A stretch of DNA of 64,000 nucleotides, from positions 1 to 64,000 of the forward strand of contig JANRDC010000004.1 in NCBI GenBank assembly GCA_030726725.1, written 5' to 3'. Numbering within the stretch: position 1 is the first letter of the stretch; each line of letters starts with the position of its first letter. This DNA is from Flavobacteriaceae bacterium. GTDB taxonomy: Bacteria; Bacteroidota; Bacteroidia; Flavobacteriales; Flavobacteriaceae. Position numbers and translations under genes: made by a program. Shown here piece after piece: positions 46,746 through 56,235 of the stretch. The notes under the pieces are model-generated. The model was not told where the DNA came from. It did not search any database and was given only the letters and a program-made list of their open reading frames with translations.

Positions 46746-47431
46746 CAAAAATTGGGGCTCAAGTGGTTTTCTGTATAGAATTTTTCAATGATCGCCCCGA
46801 CTTCTTCTGGCGTATCTGCCAATTGGAGCAAATGAATATCCTTAGGTGAAATCATTCCGCGATCGATCAAAACAGTCTTCATCCAATCGATCAACCCACC
46901 CCAAAAAGAAGTACCCACCAAGACAATAGGAAAACATTCGATTTTGTTGGTCTGTATCAGGGTAATCGCTTCAAATAATTCATCTAATGTGCCAAAACCC
47001 CCTGGCATGACGACAAATCCCTGAGAATACTTGACAAACATCACTTTGCGCACAAAGAAATAATCAAAATTCAACGACTTATCCTCGTTGATGTAAGGGT
47101 TGGAATGCTGCTCAAAGGGAAGCTCTATATTGAGACCTACCGAGGTGCCTTCCATCTCAAAAGCGCCTTTGTTGGCCGCCTCCATGATTCCTGGTCCACC
47201 GCCAGAAATGACGCCAAAACCGTTTTGAACCAGTTTTTTGGCGATGTTTGTGGCCAATGCGTAATCGGGGTGGTCCGGCTTGGTTCTTGCCGAACCAAAA
47301 ATTGATACGCAAGGTCCTATTTGACTCATTTTTTCAAACCCATTGACAAATTCCCCCATAATTTTAAACAGGGCCCAGGAGTCATTGGTTTTGATCTCAT
47401 TCCACGATTTGTGCGTATAGTTGGTAGTCAT
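46745..47431 (-). CDS. LOG-family nucleotide phosphoribohydrolase-like protein (TIGR00730)
   Basis: A 228-aa Rossmann-fold protein of the LOG (lonely guy) / lysine-decarboxylase-like family. Both signatures are present: GGGPGIMEAANKGA and PGGFGTLDELFE (PGGxGTxxE). Members cleave nucleoside 5'-monophosphates to base and ribose phosphate; plant relatives activate cytokinins, bacterial PpnN trims purine nucleotides. The older lysine decarboxylase name should not be used. It lies 3 bp after uvrA and is translationally coupled to the outer-membrane gene downstream. Confidence 0.88.
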   Translation of the reverse strand: MTTNYTHKSWNEIKTNDSWALFKIMGEFVNGFEKMSQIGPCVSIFGSARTKPDHPDYALATNIAKKLVQNGFGVISGGGPGIMEAANKGAFEMEGTSVGLNIELPFEQHSNPYINEDKSLNFDYFFVRKVMFVKYSQGFVVMPGGFGTLDELFEAITLIQTNKIECFPIVLVGTSFWGGLIDWMKTVLIDRGMISPKDIHLLQLADTPEEVGAIIEKFYTENHLSPNF

Positions 47432-47434
47432 GCG

Positions 47435-50275
47435 CTAAAGATTAAATTCTTTTTTTAAATATATACCGGTATGGCTTAAAGAATTATTGGCTACCTCTTC
47501 GGGGGTTCCTTGGGCGGAGATATACCCCCCAAATCGCCCTCCTTCTGGGCCGATATCGATCAGGTAGTCACAAGCCATCAACACATCGAGATTGTGTTCG
47601 ATCACCACCACGGTATTTCCCTTATCCACCAGCTTTTGCAAAACGCCTAAAAGCACAGAAATATCCTCGAAATGCAACCCTGTAGTTGGTTCGTCTAAGA
47701 TATACATGGTTTTTCCAGTAGCTTTTTTTGAAAGCTCAGCAGCCAGTTTCACACGTTGTGCTTCACCACCAGACAGGGTAGTGGAGGACTGTCCTAACTG
47801 AATGTAGCCCAGTCCAACTTCTTGTAATGTCTTTAAGACCCTGTATATTTTGGGTATGGATTCAAAAAAATCAACCCCTTGATCAATAGTCATTTCAAGC
47901 ACATCTGAAATAGATTTGCCTTTAAATCTGATGTCGAGTGTTTCTCGATTAAATCGCTTGCCTTGGCAGGATTCACAAAGCACATAAACATCGGGTAAAA
48001 AGTTCATTTCAATAGCCCGATAACCCCCTCCTTCACAGGTTTCACATCGTCCTGATTTTACGTTAAAACTGAAGCGTCCAGGTTGGTAACCCCTGATTTG
48101 CGCCTCGGTCGTTTTGCTAAACAACTGTCGAATGTCGTCAAATACCCCGGTGTAAGTCACTGGATTAGAGCGCGGTGTACGCCCTATTGGGGACTGATCC
48201 ACTTCGATTACTTTGTCTAAATGAGATAATCCGTCAATAGAATCGTAGGGTAATGGAGTCATGACCCCATTAAAAAAGTGATTGTTGAGAATGGGATACA
48301 GGGTTTCGTTGACCAGAGAGGATTTGCCGCTTCCGGATACACCACTGATACCCAACAAAACACCGAGCGGAAAAGTGACGTCAATGTTTTTTAGGTTGTG
48401 ACCACGACAGCCTTTTAGCTCAATGGACAAGCCATTGCCTGGTCTAAAGGGACGCTTTTCGACAACAGAACGCTTTCCCGTCAAATAGTCAGCGGTCATG
48501 GTTTCGGCTAACGCTAAGTCTTTGGGTGCGCCCTGCCATACAATACTTCCACCGTGTACTCCTGCTTTTGGGCCCATATCGATCACGTGGTCAGCAGCCA
48601 AAATCATGTCCTTATCGTGTTCGACCACCAATACAGAATTGCCTAAATCTCTGAGGGCGATAAGCGAATTAATCAGACGAACATTATCTCTTTGATGAAG
48701 CCCGATACTGGGTTCATCCAAAATATACAATACCCCAACCAGTTGTGCGCCAATCTGTGTAGCTAGGCGAATACGTTGTGATTCGCCCCCAGAAAGCGTC
48801 GCTGCAGATCGGTCCAAAGTCAAGTAATGCAGCCCCACATCCAACAAAAAATTAATCCTCGCCTTGATTTCTTTGATGACTTCATGAGCGATCAGCCGTT
48901 GGTCGCCGGTTAATTTTTCTTGCCAATCATCGATAACTTCAATCAGTTCGCTGAGGTCCAAACGCGACAGCTCAGCGATGTTTTTGCCGGCTATTTTAAA
49001 CTGCAATGCCTCTTCCTGCAATCGCGTACCGCGACAAGTAGCACACAACACCTCTTCCATATATCCCGCAGCCCACCTTTTTAAACTGGCGGTAGGAGCT
49101 TGGTCATACTGAAGCTGGATAAACCGATCAATACCCTCAAAATCAATCTCATAGGTTCTTTTCACGCCTAGGTCATGCGCGGGTGATTCAACGGTTGTTT
49201 TGGCGCCAAATCGTATCATCTCCATGGCTTCCAAGGAAAGTTTTTCAATCGGCGTATCTAAATCAAATCCACATTTTAATCCAATAGCTGCGAGTTGTTT
49301 AAACGACCAGTTGTTTTTTAAAGCACCGAGTGGCGCGATACCCCCTTGGGCAATACTCCAGGTTGGATTTGGAAAAACCAAATGTTCAACCACCTTGTGT
49401 TGGGTGCCCAAACCTTTACAATCAGGACACATCCCCTTGGGTGAGTTAAACGAGAATGTATTGGGTTCAGGTGGCCTGTAGGCCATACCAGTATCCGGAC
49501 ACATCAGTTGGTTGCTAAAAAATTGAGGATTTGGGTCGTCCTGAGCCAGTACCATCAAACTGCCACCTCCCATATCAAGGGCGGTATTTAAACTGGCCAA
49601 TATTCTCGTCTGACACGCCTCTGTCTCGTCCACGGACAAGCGATCTACGACCAATTCTATGTCGTGAACTTTGTAGCGGTCCAATTTCATTCCAGGACTT
49701 AAATCCATCAAATCACCATCCACGCGAACTTTCAAGAAACCTTTTTTGGCCATCTGTTCAAAAAGTTCCCGGTAATGTCCCTTCCTTCCGCGAATAAGCG
49801 GGGCTAATATCTGTATTTTTTGACCTTTATTTCTCGCGATTAACTGATCCAACATCTGTTGGTTGGAATACTGAACCATCAAGGCTCCAGTAGCCATACT
49901 ATACGCATCTGAAGCGCGCGCATACAGCAATCGCAAAAAGTCATAAATCTCTGTGGTGGTACCTACCGTAGATCTAGGAGAACGCGAAGTTGTTTTTTGC
50001 TCAATGGCAATCACAGGTGAAAGCCCGTCGATCTTATCGACATCTGGTCGCTCTAAACTCCCTAAAAATTGACGAGCATAGGCTGAAAAAGTATCTATAT
50101 ATCTGCGTTGACCCTCTGCGTAAATAGTGTCAAAGGCCAGGGATGACTTTCCACTTCCAGAGAGTCCAGTCACCACCACCAACTGCTCACGCGGAATACT
50201 GATGTCCAAGTTTTTAAGGTTATGGGCACGAGCACCTTGCACCTCGATTGTCAACTGTTCTATTTCCATGGGCAT
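47435..50275 (-). CDS. uvrA: Excinuclease ABC subunit A
   Basis: A 946-aa ABC-type damage recognition protein of nucleotide excision repair. Two ATPase halves are visible: Walker [10 protein letters not shown] and GVSGSGKSS, signatures [16 protein letters not shown] and [15 protein letters not shown], and two Walker B blocks ([30 protein letters not shown]). The C-terminal zinc finger is complete (CETCEGGG...CESCQGKR). The first zinc finger has only one cysteine in its first half (CPDTGMAY) before CPDCKGLG. An ATG two codons downstream is an alternative start. Operon order is ggt?-uvrA-LOG-outer-membrane protein. Confidence 0.97.
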   Translation of the reverse strand: MPMEIEQLTIEVQGARAHNLKNLDISIPREQLVVVTGLSGSGKSSLAFDTIYAEGQRRYIDTFSAYARQFLGSLERPDVDKIDGLSPVIAIEQKTTSRSPRSTVGTTTEIYDFLRLLYARASDAYSMATGALMVQYSNQQMLDQLIARNKGQKIQILAPLIRGRKGHYRELFEQMAKKGFLKVRVDGDLMDLSPGMKLDRYKVHDIELVVDRLSVDETEACQTRILASLNTALDMGGGSLMVLAQDDPNPQFFSNQLMCPDTGMAYRPPEPNTFSFNSPKGMCPDCKGLGTQHKVVEHLVFPNPTWSIAQGGIAPLGALKNNWSFKQLAAIGLKCGFDLDTPIEKLSLEAMEMIRFGAKTTVESPAHDLGVKRTYEIDFEGIDRFIQLQYDQAPTASLKRWAAGYMEEVLCATCRGTRLQEEALQFKIAGKNIAELSRLDLSELIEVIDDWQEKLTGDQRLIAHEVIKEIKARINFLLDVGLHYLTLDRSAATLSGGESQRIRLATQIGAQLVGVLYILDEPSIGLHQRDNVRLINSLIALRDLGNSVLVVEHDKDMILAADHVIDMGPKAGVHGGSIVWQGAPKDLALAETMTADYLTGKRSVVEKRPFRPGNGLSIELKGCRGHNLKNIDVTFPLGVLLGISGVSGSGKSSLVNETLYPILNNHFFNGVMTPLPYDSIDGLSHLDKVIEVDQSPIGRTPRSNPVTYTGVFDDIRQLFSKTTEAQIRGYQPGRFSFNVKSGRCETCEGGGYRAIEMNFLPDVYVLCESCQGKRFNRETLDIRFKGKSISDVLEMTIDQGVDFFESIPKIYRVLKTLQEVGLGYIQLGQSSTTLSGGEAQRVKLAAELSKKATGKTMYILDEPTTGLHFEDISVLLGVLQKLVDKGNTVVVIEHNLDVLMACDYLIDIGPEGGRFGGYISAQGTPEEVANNSLSHTGIYLKKEFNL

Positions 50276-50324
50276 GCAAAGCGGCTAAGTTAACTCATTT
50301 GCCTTGTCTGGGAAAGACGATAGG

Positions 50325-52004
50325 CTAGAATCCACGAGCAGCATCATCACCCCGAGGATCTGCTCCAGCCTCCAGTGACCCATCTTTCAATACAAGAATG
50401 GCGTCTACCTTACCGATGATTCTCGACTGTTGTTGGTTGACCTGATGTCCCATGTTTTGCAAAGACTCGATCATTGCAGGGGAAAATCGATCGGGCTCCA
50501 CAATCAATACATCGGGTAACCACTGGTGGTGGAAGCGAGGAGCGTTCACGGCTTCTTGCATTCCCATACCAAAATCCCTTAAACTTAGTATGGTTTGAAA
50601 AACAGCAGAAATAATGGTTGAACCCCCAGGAGTTCCCACTACAGCCCATAATTTACCATCACGCTCTACAATGGTTGGCGTCATACTCGACAACATTCGT
50701 TTTCCTGGGGCAATCTCATTGGCCGCAGCACCGATCAAACCAAACATATTGGGAACGCCAGCTTTAGCGCTAAAATCATCCATTTCATTGTTGAAAAACA
50801 TACCCAGTTCATCGCTGAATAGCTTTGATCCATAAGCGCCGTTTAACGTAGTAGTCACTGCCACTGCATTGCCCTGGGCATCCACAATGGAGTAGTGGGT
50901 GGTTTGATCGCTTTCCAGTGTTTGGGGTTGACCGTGGCCCACAGCAGCAGAAGGTGTAGCGCGATCGACTTCAAAGGTGCTCATTCTGGAAGCTAGGTAA
51001 TTAGGACTGGTCAGTGCGGCTATATCGATGTCGACAAAATCGGGGTCTCCTAAATAGTAATTTCTGTCCGCATAAGCGCGCCTAGCCACTTCAACTGAAG
51101 CGTGAATCGAGTTTGAATCCCACCCTGACAATGAATCAAAAGATTGTTGTCGGAGCATCCCAAACATTTGGGCCAAAGTGACACCACCGCTACTCGGTGG
51201 GCTCATCGAAATTATATTGAGGTCTTTGTAGGGAAATACAATGGGTTTCCTCCATACCGCGGAATAATTTTGCAAATCTTCTAAAGTGATATACCCTCCT
51301 TGATCCTGGATGAGTTGCGTCATTTTTTCTGCCACTTCACCGCGGTAAAAACCATCCTTACCTTTTTGAGCGATGACAGAAAGTGTGCGGGCCAAAGCCG
51401 GATTTTTTAAGCTATCTCCCGCTTCATAAGTTTGTGCGTACAAACTTCCGGGGTGGTTTACCCGAATAATTAAATCACGAGAACCAGCCAGGGACTGCGC
51501 TTGACGCTTGGTAACCACGATACCCTTGCGCGCTAAATCAATGGCGGGCTGCACCAAATCCTTCCAAGGCAATGTGCCAAACTTTTGGTGCACAGCGTAC
51601 AATCCCGCAACAGTACCAGGAACGCCAACGGCAGTAGCCCCGAGGGTGCTTTTTTGAGGAATTACCTCACCATTTTGATCCAAATACAAGTCTCTATGAG
51701 CTGACGCTGGTGCTTTTTCGCGATAATCCAATGAGCCATATGAACCATCTTTTAATCTGTAAACCATAAATCCGCCGCCGCCGATATTTCCAGCAAAGGG
51801 GAAGGATACAGCAAGTGCCAAGTCTGTAGCGATCATAGCATCAAATGCATTTCCTCCTTTTTTAAGTATATCAACACCAATTTGAGAGGCTTCAGCTCGG
51901 GCGGAAACGACCATAGCTTTTTGGGCGATCAATCCGCGATCGATGGATTGGCCAGATACTGAAAATACCACAGCAAGGGCCATGGCGGCTATATAAATGC
52001 GCAT
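50325..52004 (-). CDS. ggt: Gamma-glutamyltranspeptidase
   Basis: A 559-aa Ntn hydrolase that hydrolyses or transfers the gamma-glutamyl group of glutathione and related compounds in the periplasm. A signal peptide (RIYIAAMALAVVFSVSGQ) starts at ATG 52004; the ORF-track ATG at 52028 only adds eight residues. The self-cleavage and nucleophile region is DQTTHYSIVD, where the first Thr of TTHY becomes the small-subunit N-terminus. GNIGGGGFMVYR and the late SSMTPTIVERDGKLWAVVGTPGGSTI are typical. Length is normal. It precedes uvrA by 49 bp on the same strand, but joint transcription is not shown. Confidence 0.95.
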   Translation of the reverse strand: MRIYIAAMALAVVFSVSGQSIDRGLIAQKAMVVSARAEASQIGVDILKKGGNAFDAMIATDLALAVSFPFAGNIGGGGFMVYRLKDGSYGSLDYREKAPASAHRDLYLDQNGEVIPQKSTLGATAVGVPGTVAGLYAVHQKFGTLPWKDLVQPAIDLARKGIVVTKRQAQSLAGSRDLIIRVNHPGSLYAQTYEAGDSLKNPALARTLSVIAQKGKDGFYRGEVAEKMTQLIQDQGGYITLEDLQNYSAVWRKPIVFPYKDLNIISMSPPSSGGVTLAQMFGMLRQQSFDSLSGWDSNSIHASVEVARRAYADRNYYLGDPDFVDIDIAALTSPNYLASRMSTFEVDRATPSAAVGHGQPQTLESDQTTHYSIVDAQGNAVAVTTTLNGAYGSKLFSDELGMFFNNEMDDFSAKAGVPNMFGLIGAAANEIAPGKRMLSSMTPTIVERDGKLWAVVGTPGGSTIISAVFQTILSLRDFGMGMQEAVNAPRFHHQWLPDVLIVEPDRFSPAMIESLQNMGHQVNQQQSRIIGKVDAILVLKDGSLEAGADPRGDDAARGF

Positions 52005-52075
52005 AATCAAAGAATTTACATTAAACATACAACTCTGCGTCGATTATTCCTAACCCTGTATTCGCAGAGGATTTA

Positions 52076-52083
52076 TATATTTG
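52076..52083 (+). promoter_or_regulatory. -7 box of glmM
   Basis: TATATTTG is an exact match to TAnnTTTG, 16 bp before the glmM ATG. No TTG lies at a suitable distance upstream. Confidence 0.5.
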
Positions 52084-52099
52084 ACATCAAATTTATCGA

Positions 52100-53488
52100 A
52101 TGACATTAATCAAATCAATCTCTGGTATTAGAGGAACAATTGGGGGAGCTCCCCAGGAAAACCTCACTCCTTTGGATGCAGTAAAATTCAGTGCTGCTTA
52201 CGGAACTTGGCTTAAATCTCAACATCCCAACACGCGAATCAAAGTCGTTGTAGGAAGAGATGCCAGGCCTTCAGGACCCATGATCCAGTCATTGGTTTGC
52301 CAGACTTTAGTCGGTATGGGTATCGACATAGTCGATTTAGGATTGTCTACCACCCCAACCGTGGAAATTGCGGTCCCTATGGAATCAGCCCATGGAGGTA
52401 TCATTTTAACCGCCAGCCACAATCCCAAAGAATGGAACGCCCTTAAACTCCTCAATCACCGCGGTGAATTTATCGATGCAGCCGCAGGTGCTCAAATTTT
52501 AGCATGGGTGGAACAAGAAGCATTTGTGTTTAATGAAGTGGATGATCTGGGAACCATCACTGCAGACAATAGCTATATGAACAAGCATATCGATGCAGTG
52601 CTTGCCCTTGAATTGGTCGATGCAGCAACCATACAAAAAGCGGGATTCAAGGTAGTTGTCGACGGTGTACACTCATCGGGCGGGGTGTTTATTCCCGCTC
52701 TTTTAGAACGCTTGGGTGTAGAAGTGATTACCTTATACGGAGAACCAACGGGGCAATTCCCCCACAATCCAGAACCTTTGGCCCAACATTTAGGGGTTAT
52801 CATGAGTGAAGTCGTGGCCCAAAAAGCTGATTTGGGTATTGTCGTCGATCCTGATGTCGACCGTTTGGCATTTATTTCAGAGGATGGCAGTATGTTTGGC
52901 GAAGAATACACCCTAGTCGCCTGCGCAGACTATGTTTTGTCAAAAACCCCAGGGGCCACTTGTTCCAATTTATCCTCTACCAGGGCGCTTAGGGATGTAA
53001 CCCAAAAACACCAAGGAGTATATGTCAGTGCCGCAGTAGGAGAAGTTAATGTGGTGGAGACCATGAAAAAAAACCAAGTGGTCATTGGAGGAGAAGGGAA
53101 TGGAGGAATCATCTATCCCGCCAGTCACTACGGCAGGGATGCCCTGGTGGGTACCGCATTGTTTTTGATGTTGTTGGCCGAACGCAAAACAACAGTATCG
53201 GAATTGCGGAAACAGTACCCCGCTTATTTTATGAGTAAAGAGAAAATTGTGCTCGATCCTAAAGTCGACGTAGATCGGCTTTTGGTAGCGATGGAGCAAC
53301 ATTATCCCAACGACCAAAAATCGACGATTGATGGTCTTAAAATCGATTTAGCGGACGGTTGGATCCACATGAGAAAATCGAATACTGAACCTATTGTGCG
53401 GATTTACACAGAGGCATTTACACAAGAACAAGCGGATGCTTTAGCTCAGCAAGCCATGTCACAAATCAGTGCACTAGGTCTGGGCTAG
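52100..53488 (+). CDS. glmM: Phosphoglucosamine mutase
   Basis: A 462-aa alpha-D-phosphohexomutase. The phosphoserine loop is ILTASHNPKEWNALKLL, the Mg site is VVDPDVDRLAF, the sugar-specificity loop is GGEGNGG, and the phosphate-binding end is RKSNTEPIVRIY. The start (IKSISGIRGTIGG) and GGEGNGG fit GlmM, which makes glucosamine 1-phosphate for peptidoglycan and LPS. A phosphomannomutase role cannot be excluded. The 3' end overlaps the convergent LpxL-like gene by 23 bp. Confidence 0.9.
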   Translation: MTLIKSISGIRGTIGGAPQENLTPLDAVKFSAAYGTWLKSQHPNTRIKVVVGRDARPSGPMIQSLVCQTLVGMGIDIVDLGLSTTPTVEIAVPMESAHGGIILTASHNPKEWNALKLLNHRGEFIDAAAGAQILAWVEQEAFVFNEVDDLGTITADNSYMNKHIDAVLALELVDAATIQKAGFKVVVDGVHSSGGVFIPALLERLGVEVITLYGEPTGQFPHNPEPLAQHLGVIMSEVVAQKADLGIVVDPDVDRLAFISEDGSMFGEEYTLVACADYVLSKTPGATCSNLSSTRALRDVTQKHQGVYVSAAVGEVNVVETMKKNQVVIGGEGNGGIIYPASHYGRDALVGTALFLMLLAERKTTVSELRKQYPAYFMSKEKIVLDPKVDVDRLLVAMEQHYPNDQKSTIDGLKIDLADGWIHMRKSNTEPIVRIYTEAFTQEQADALAQQAMSQISALGLG

Positions 53489-54362
53489 GCTGCTTACCCT
53501 GGTGTTTCCAACGGTTGTGGGTCCACATATAACAGTGGGGCTGTCTGTGAATTTGGGCTTCTACCAAATCTAAATACTTTCGGGTAATGACTCCAGCATC
53601 CATAGATTTAGGAGTGTCCGTAATCAACTGTAAAGTTACCCGGTAATAACCTCTTTGTGTCTGGAAGACTTCCATAAACACCAACGCAGCATCAACAGCA
53701 GCAGCGATCGATTCTGGTCCTGCAAATACCGGGACTTCAATCCCCATGAACTTTTGCCACATTTTTGTCTTGGAAAGCAAGGGCGACTGATCGGCAACCA
53801 TACCAAAAAAATGATGCTCACCTCGTTGAGCGTGGGCGGAAATTGTCCTAAAAAAATCTTTCTGAGTCACCAAGCCCATGCCCCAATGGCTTCTAATTTT
53901 ATAAATGGCACGATCGTAAAAACGATTATTTACCCGTTGGTAGACTGCCATACCTTTGATGTTGTGGTACAGGGTAATCGATGACATCCATTCCCAGTTA
54001 GCGTGATGGGCACCGAGTACAATCACATTTTGCTTTATCAACAATTCGCTGAGCAGCTCGGGATTTTCGATATGAAACTGTTTTTTGATTTGAGACGCGG
54101 ACAATTTATTCGCGCGAAACATTTCTAATAGTATGTCAAAAAAATGCCTGTAGGCCCTTTTGGCCAATACCTTCCTTTGTTCCGGCTGCATTTCAGGAAA
54201 ACAAAGCGCTATGTTGTTGTCAACCAGCTTGGTCCGGTAACCCATCCACCCAAAAACAAAACGGGATAACAAATCAGAAACCGTATAAAAAAGGCGGTGT
54301 GGCAATACAGAAATACCCCAAATCAAAGGGTAGGTGAGTAAAAAAATTATTCGCTGTATCAT
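53466..54362 (-). CDS. Lysophospholipid/lipid A acyltransferase family protein (LpxL/HtrB-like)
   Basis: A 298-aa membrane-associated acyltransferase of the LpxL/HtrB family, which adds secondary acyl chains to lipid A from acyl-ACP. An N-terminal hydrophobic anchor (RIIFLLTYPLIWGISVLP) is followed by the catalytic HX4E motif HHANWE and a later FFGMVADQSPL block (usual DQ). The C-terminus contains YMWTHNRWKH, the family's usual Trp-Xaa-His-x-R-W pattern. Length is standard. The exact acceptor site is unknown. It is divergent from the rhomboid gene and shares a palindromic promoter region with it. Confidence 0.88.
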   Translation of the reverse strand: MIQRIIFLLTYPLIWGISVLPHRLFYTVSDLLSRFVFGWMGYRTKLVDNNIALCFPEMQPEQRKVLAKRAYRHFFDILLEMFRANKLSASQIKKQFHIENPELLSELLIKQNVIVLGAHHANWEWMSSITLYHNIKGMAVYQRVNNRFYDRAIYKIRSHWGMGLVTQKDFFRTISAHAQRGEHHFFGMVADQSPLLSKTKMWQKFMGIEVPVFAGPESIAAAVDAALVFMEVFQTQRGYYRVTLQLITDTPKSMDAGVITRKYLDLVEAQIHRQPHCYMWTHNRWKHQGKQPSPDLVH

Positions 54363-54367
54363 TGAGG

Positions 54368-54385
54368 CAAATATAGATATATTTG
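54368..54385. promoter_or_regulatory. Divergent promoter pair with back-to-back -7 boxes
   Basis: CAAATATAGATATATTTG contains an exact minus-strand -7 box (TATATTTG, 54375-54368) for the LpxL-like gene and an exact plus-strand one (54378-54385) for the rhomboid gene, only 2 bp apart. Polymerase bound at one would probably block the other. The plus box also covers the TTG that the ORF track uses as the rhomboid start. Confidence 0.52.
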
Positions 54386-54406
54386 AGTCCTCAATATCCC
54401 TTAGAC

Positions 54407-55045
54407 ATGCATCTACTCTTTATATTGGTCCTGGTCGCAAATATTCTTGTCAGCTGGAAGGGATTTAAAGATGCTCATTTTTTTAACCGCTACGCTTTTG
54501 ATCTGAGCGCTATAAAACAAGGACAACACTGGAGAATGTGGACCTGTGGATGGTTACATGTCGACCTACAACACCTGATTTTCAATATGTTTACCCTTTA
54601 TTTTTTTGCCCCTATTGTGATCCAAACCTTAGGTGGTGTTGCCTTTATAGCTGGGTATGCAGGTAGTCTTTACGCGGGAAGTTGGTTGAGTTATCAGGTG
54701 CATAAAAATCAATATGCATATCAGGCGGTGGGTGCCAGTGGAGCCGTAACCGGTATTTTATACACTTCAATCGCCCTGTATCCTGATATGCAGCTTGGAA
54801 TTATGTTCATACCCATCCCTGTATCCGCCTATTGGGTGGGTTTTTTCTATATGGTTTACACCTTCTACGGGGTCGTCAAGAACAATGACCGCATCGGACA
54901 TACCGCCCACTTTGGAGGGGCCGTATTCGGTTTGATTTTACCTCTGGTATTGGCCCCAAAAATAGTAGAGCAGCACCTAGGTCCCGTGACTTTGATGCTG
55001 CTCCCTGTAGTGGTATTTTTTATTTGGGCTTTTAAAAGGCGTTAA
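54407..55045 (+). CDS. Rhomboid-family intramembrane serine protease
   Basis: A 212-aa, six-helix membrane protease. The catalytic dyad is visible: the nucleophile in GASGAVTG and the histidine in IGHTAHFGGAVFG. The WR-loop/helix-2 motif HVDLQHLIFNMFTLYFF is also conserved. Its substrates are unknown. The ORF-track start is a TTG at 54383, but it lies in a perfect -7 box, so I use the ATG at 54407, which still keeps the first helix intact (HLLFILVLVANILV). Its TAA overlaps the stop of the convergent TlpA-like gene by 4 bp (TTAA). Confidence 0.88.
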   Translation: MHLLFILVLVANILVSWKGFKDAHFFNRYAFDLSAIKQGQHWRMWTCGWLHVDLQHLIFNMFTLYFFAPIVIQTLGGVAFIAGYAGSLYAGSWLSYQVHKNQYAYQAVGASGAVTGILYTSIALYPDMQLGIMFIPIPVSAYWVGFFYMVYTFYGVVKNNDRIGHTAHFGGAVFGLILPLVLAPKIVEQHLGPVTLMLLPVVVFFIWAFKRR

Positions 55046-56154
55046 TATCCAAAAACCTGTTCCAATTGAGCTACTAACTCTGGCCCTCTAAGATCTTTGG
55101 CTAGAATTACTCCGTTTTCATCTAAAATAATCGACGAGGGAATGGCGCGAATATTGTAAAGCGCCACAATAGGTCCATCAAACAATTGAAGGTGTGATAG
55201 TTGTGGCCAGGTCAATCCGTCATTTTTTATCGCCTCAATCCAGTCTTGCTTTTCCTTGTCCAAGGAAACTCCGATGATTTGAAAACCGTCTTTTTGATAT
55301 TTGTTGTACAGAGCCACTAGTTCTGGATTTTGCGCCCTACATGGCTTACACCAAGCTGCCCAAAAATCAATCAAGGTAACCTTGCCAAGATTTTCAGAAA
55401 GTTTAACTGTTGTTCCTTCAGGAGAAGGGCCTTCAAAATCTGGAGCTTTAGCACCGATAGATGTGTTGAGCTGCGCCTTTAATTGTTCGGCCAGCAATAC
55501 CCCAGCACTCGATTTTTTAACTGGCTCAGACAATGAATTGAACAGGGTGGAGACTTCTGAAACCGGCAACATCATGCTGGCAAAAATCCGCTCTAAAACC
55601 AAGAGCGAAATCAATCCGTCTGGGTTTTCTTTGATAAAATTCACTTCAAATTGCTGCACTTCATTTTGTAGTAATCCGTACTCATCCCTTAGAGCATTCA
55701 TAGATTCCTGGTCCATCGAAGCCTGTGCTTGACTCATATCCATAGAGATTCCCATAGCGCGTTCGCTAAAAGGCAAGGTTTCATTCAAAAATTTTTGCAA
55801 AAGATCATTTTGAGGAGTGCCTGTACTTTTGGCCTCTCTTAAATTGTCTCCAGAAACTGATACTTTAATGGCTCCTGGCTCCAAAATTACGGGAATAGCT
55901 CCGTTGAGGTTTTCAATCAATAGATAGTGCATCTCTGGAAGTTCTTGCTCACCCTCAAAGGCAAATACCCCTGAAATTACCTGGGTAGAGTCAATAATTT
56001 TTTGTTGGGTTTGGTTTTCGATCACCTGAAGGTATACCATGGTGCTGTCTGCAACTGCAGTGGCGTTTCCTTGAATCGTGTACGAATTTTTGTTGCAAGA
56101 AGCGAGTAGGAGTAGGGTAATTAAACCTACAATACGTGAAAAATAATGTTTCAT
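55042..56154 (-). CDS. TlpA-like thioredoxin lipoprotein with DUF4369-type N-terminus
   Basis: A 370-aa lipoprotein (lipobox LLLASC, Cys20). The N-terminal beta-rich region resembles DUF4369 (SYTIQGNATAVADSTMVYLQ), followed by a helical linker and a TlpA/ResA-type thioredoxin domain from about residue 235. The active site is WAAWCKPCRAQNPE, with the cis-proline turn in AIPSSIILDENG. Such proteins reduce periplasmic disulfides or help cytochrome maturation; the redox partner could be the DsbD-like protein at 12-14 kb. A box TACCTTTA (7 of 8) lies upstream on the minus strand at 56181-56174. Confidence 0.88.
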   Translation of the reverse strand: MKHYFSRIVGLITLLLLASCNKNSYTIQGNATAVADSTMVYLQVIENQTQQKIIDSTQVISGVFAFEGEQELPEMHYLLIENLNGAIPVILEPGAIKVSVSGDNLREAKSTGTPQNDLLQKFLNETLPFSERAMGISMDMSQAQASMDQESMNALRDEYGLLQNEVQQFEVNFIKENPDGLISLLVLERIFASMMLPVSEVSTLFNSLSEPVKKSSAGVLLAEQLKAQLNTSIGAKAPDFEGPSPEGTTVKLSENLGKVTLIDFWAAWCKPCRAQNPELVALYNKYQKDGFQIIGVSLDKEKQDWIEAIKNDGLTWPQLSHLQLFDGPIVALYNIRAIPSSIILDENGVILAKDLRGPELVAQLEQVFGY

Positions 56155-56183
56155 AAAAGAGTTTTGTGAAGTGTAAAGGTAGG

Positions 56184-56217
56184 TTGATTCTTTTAATTGG
56201 TGAAATGCTTATTTTTG
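56184..56217 (+). promoter_or_regulatory. Promoter of the FAD/Fe-S dehydrogenase gene
   Basis: TTG at 56184-56186, a 23-bp spacer and the exact -7 box TATTTTTG at 56210-56217. It lies downstream of the ORF-track TTG start (56197) and so supports the later TTG at 56236. Confidence 0.5.
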
Positions 56218-56235
56218 AGGCAAATCCACACAAAT

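Noticed and set aside
46745-47431. Lysine decarboxylase
   Set aside because: The PGGxGTxxE motif defines the LOG nucleotide phosphoribohydrolase family; no PLP lysine site is present.
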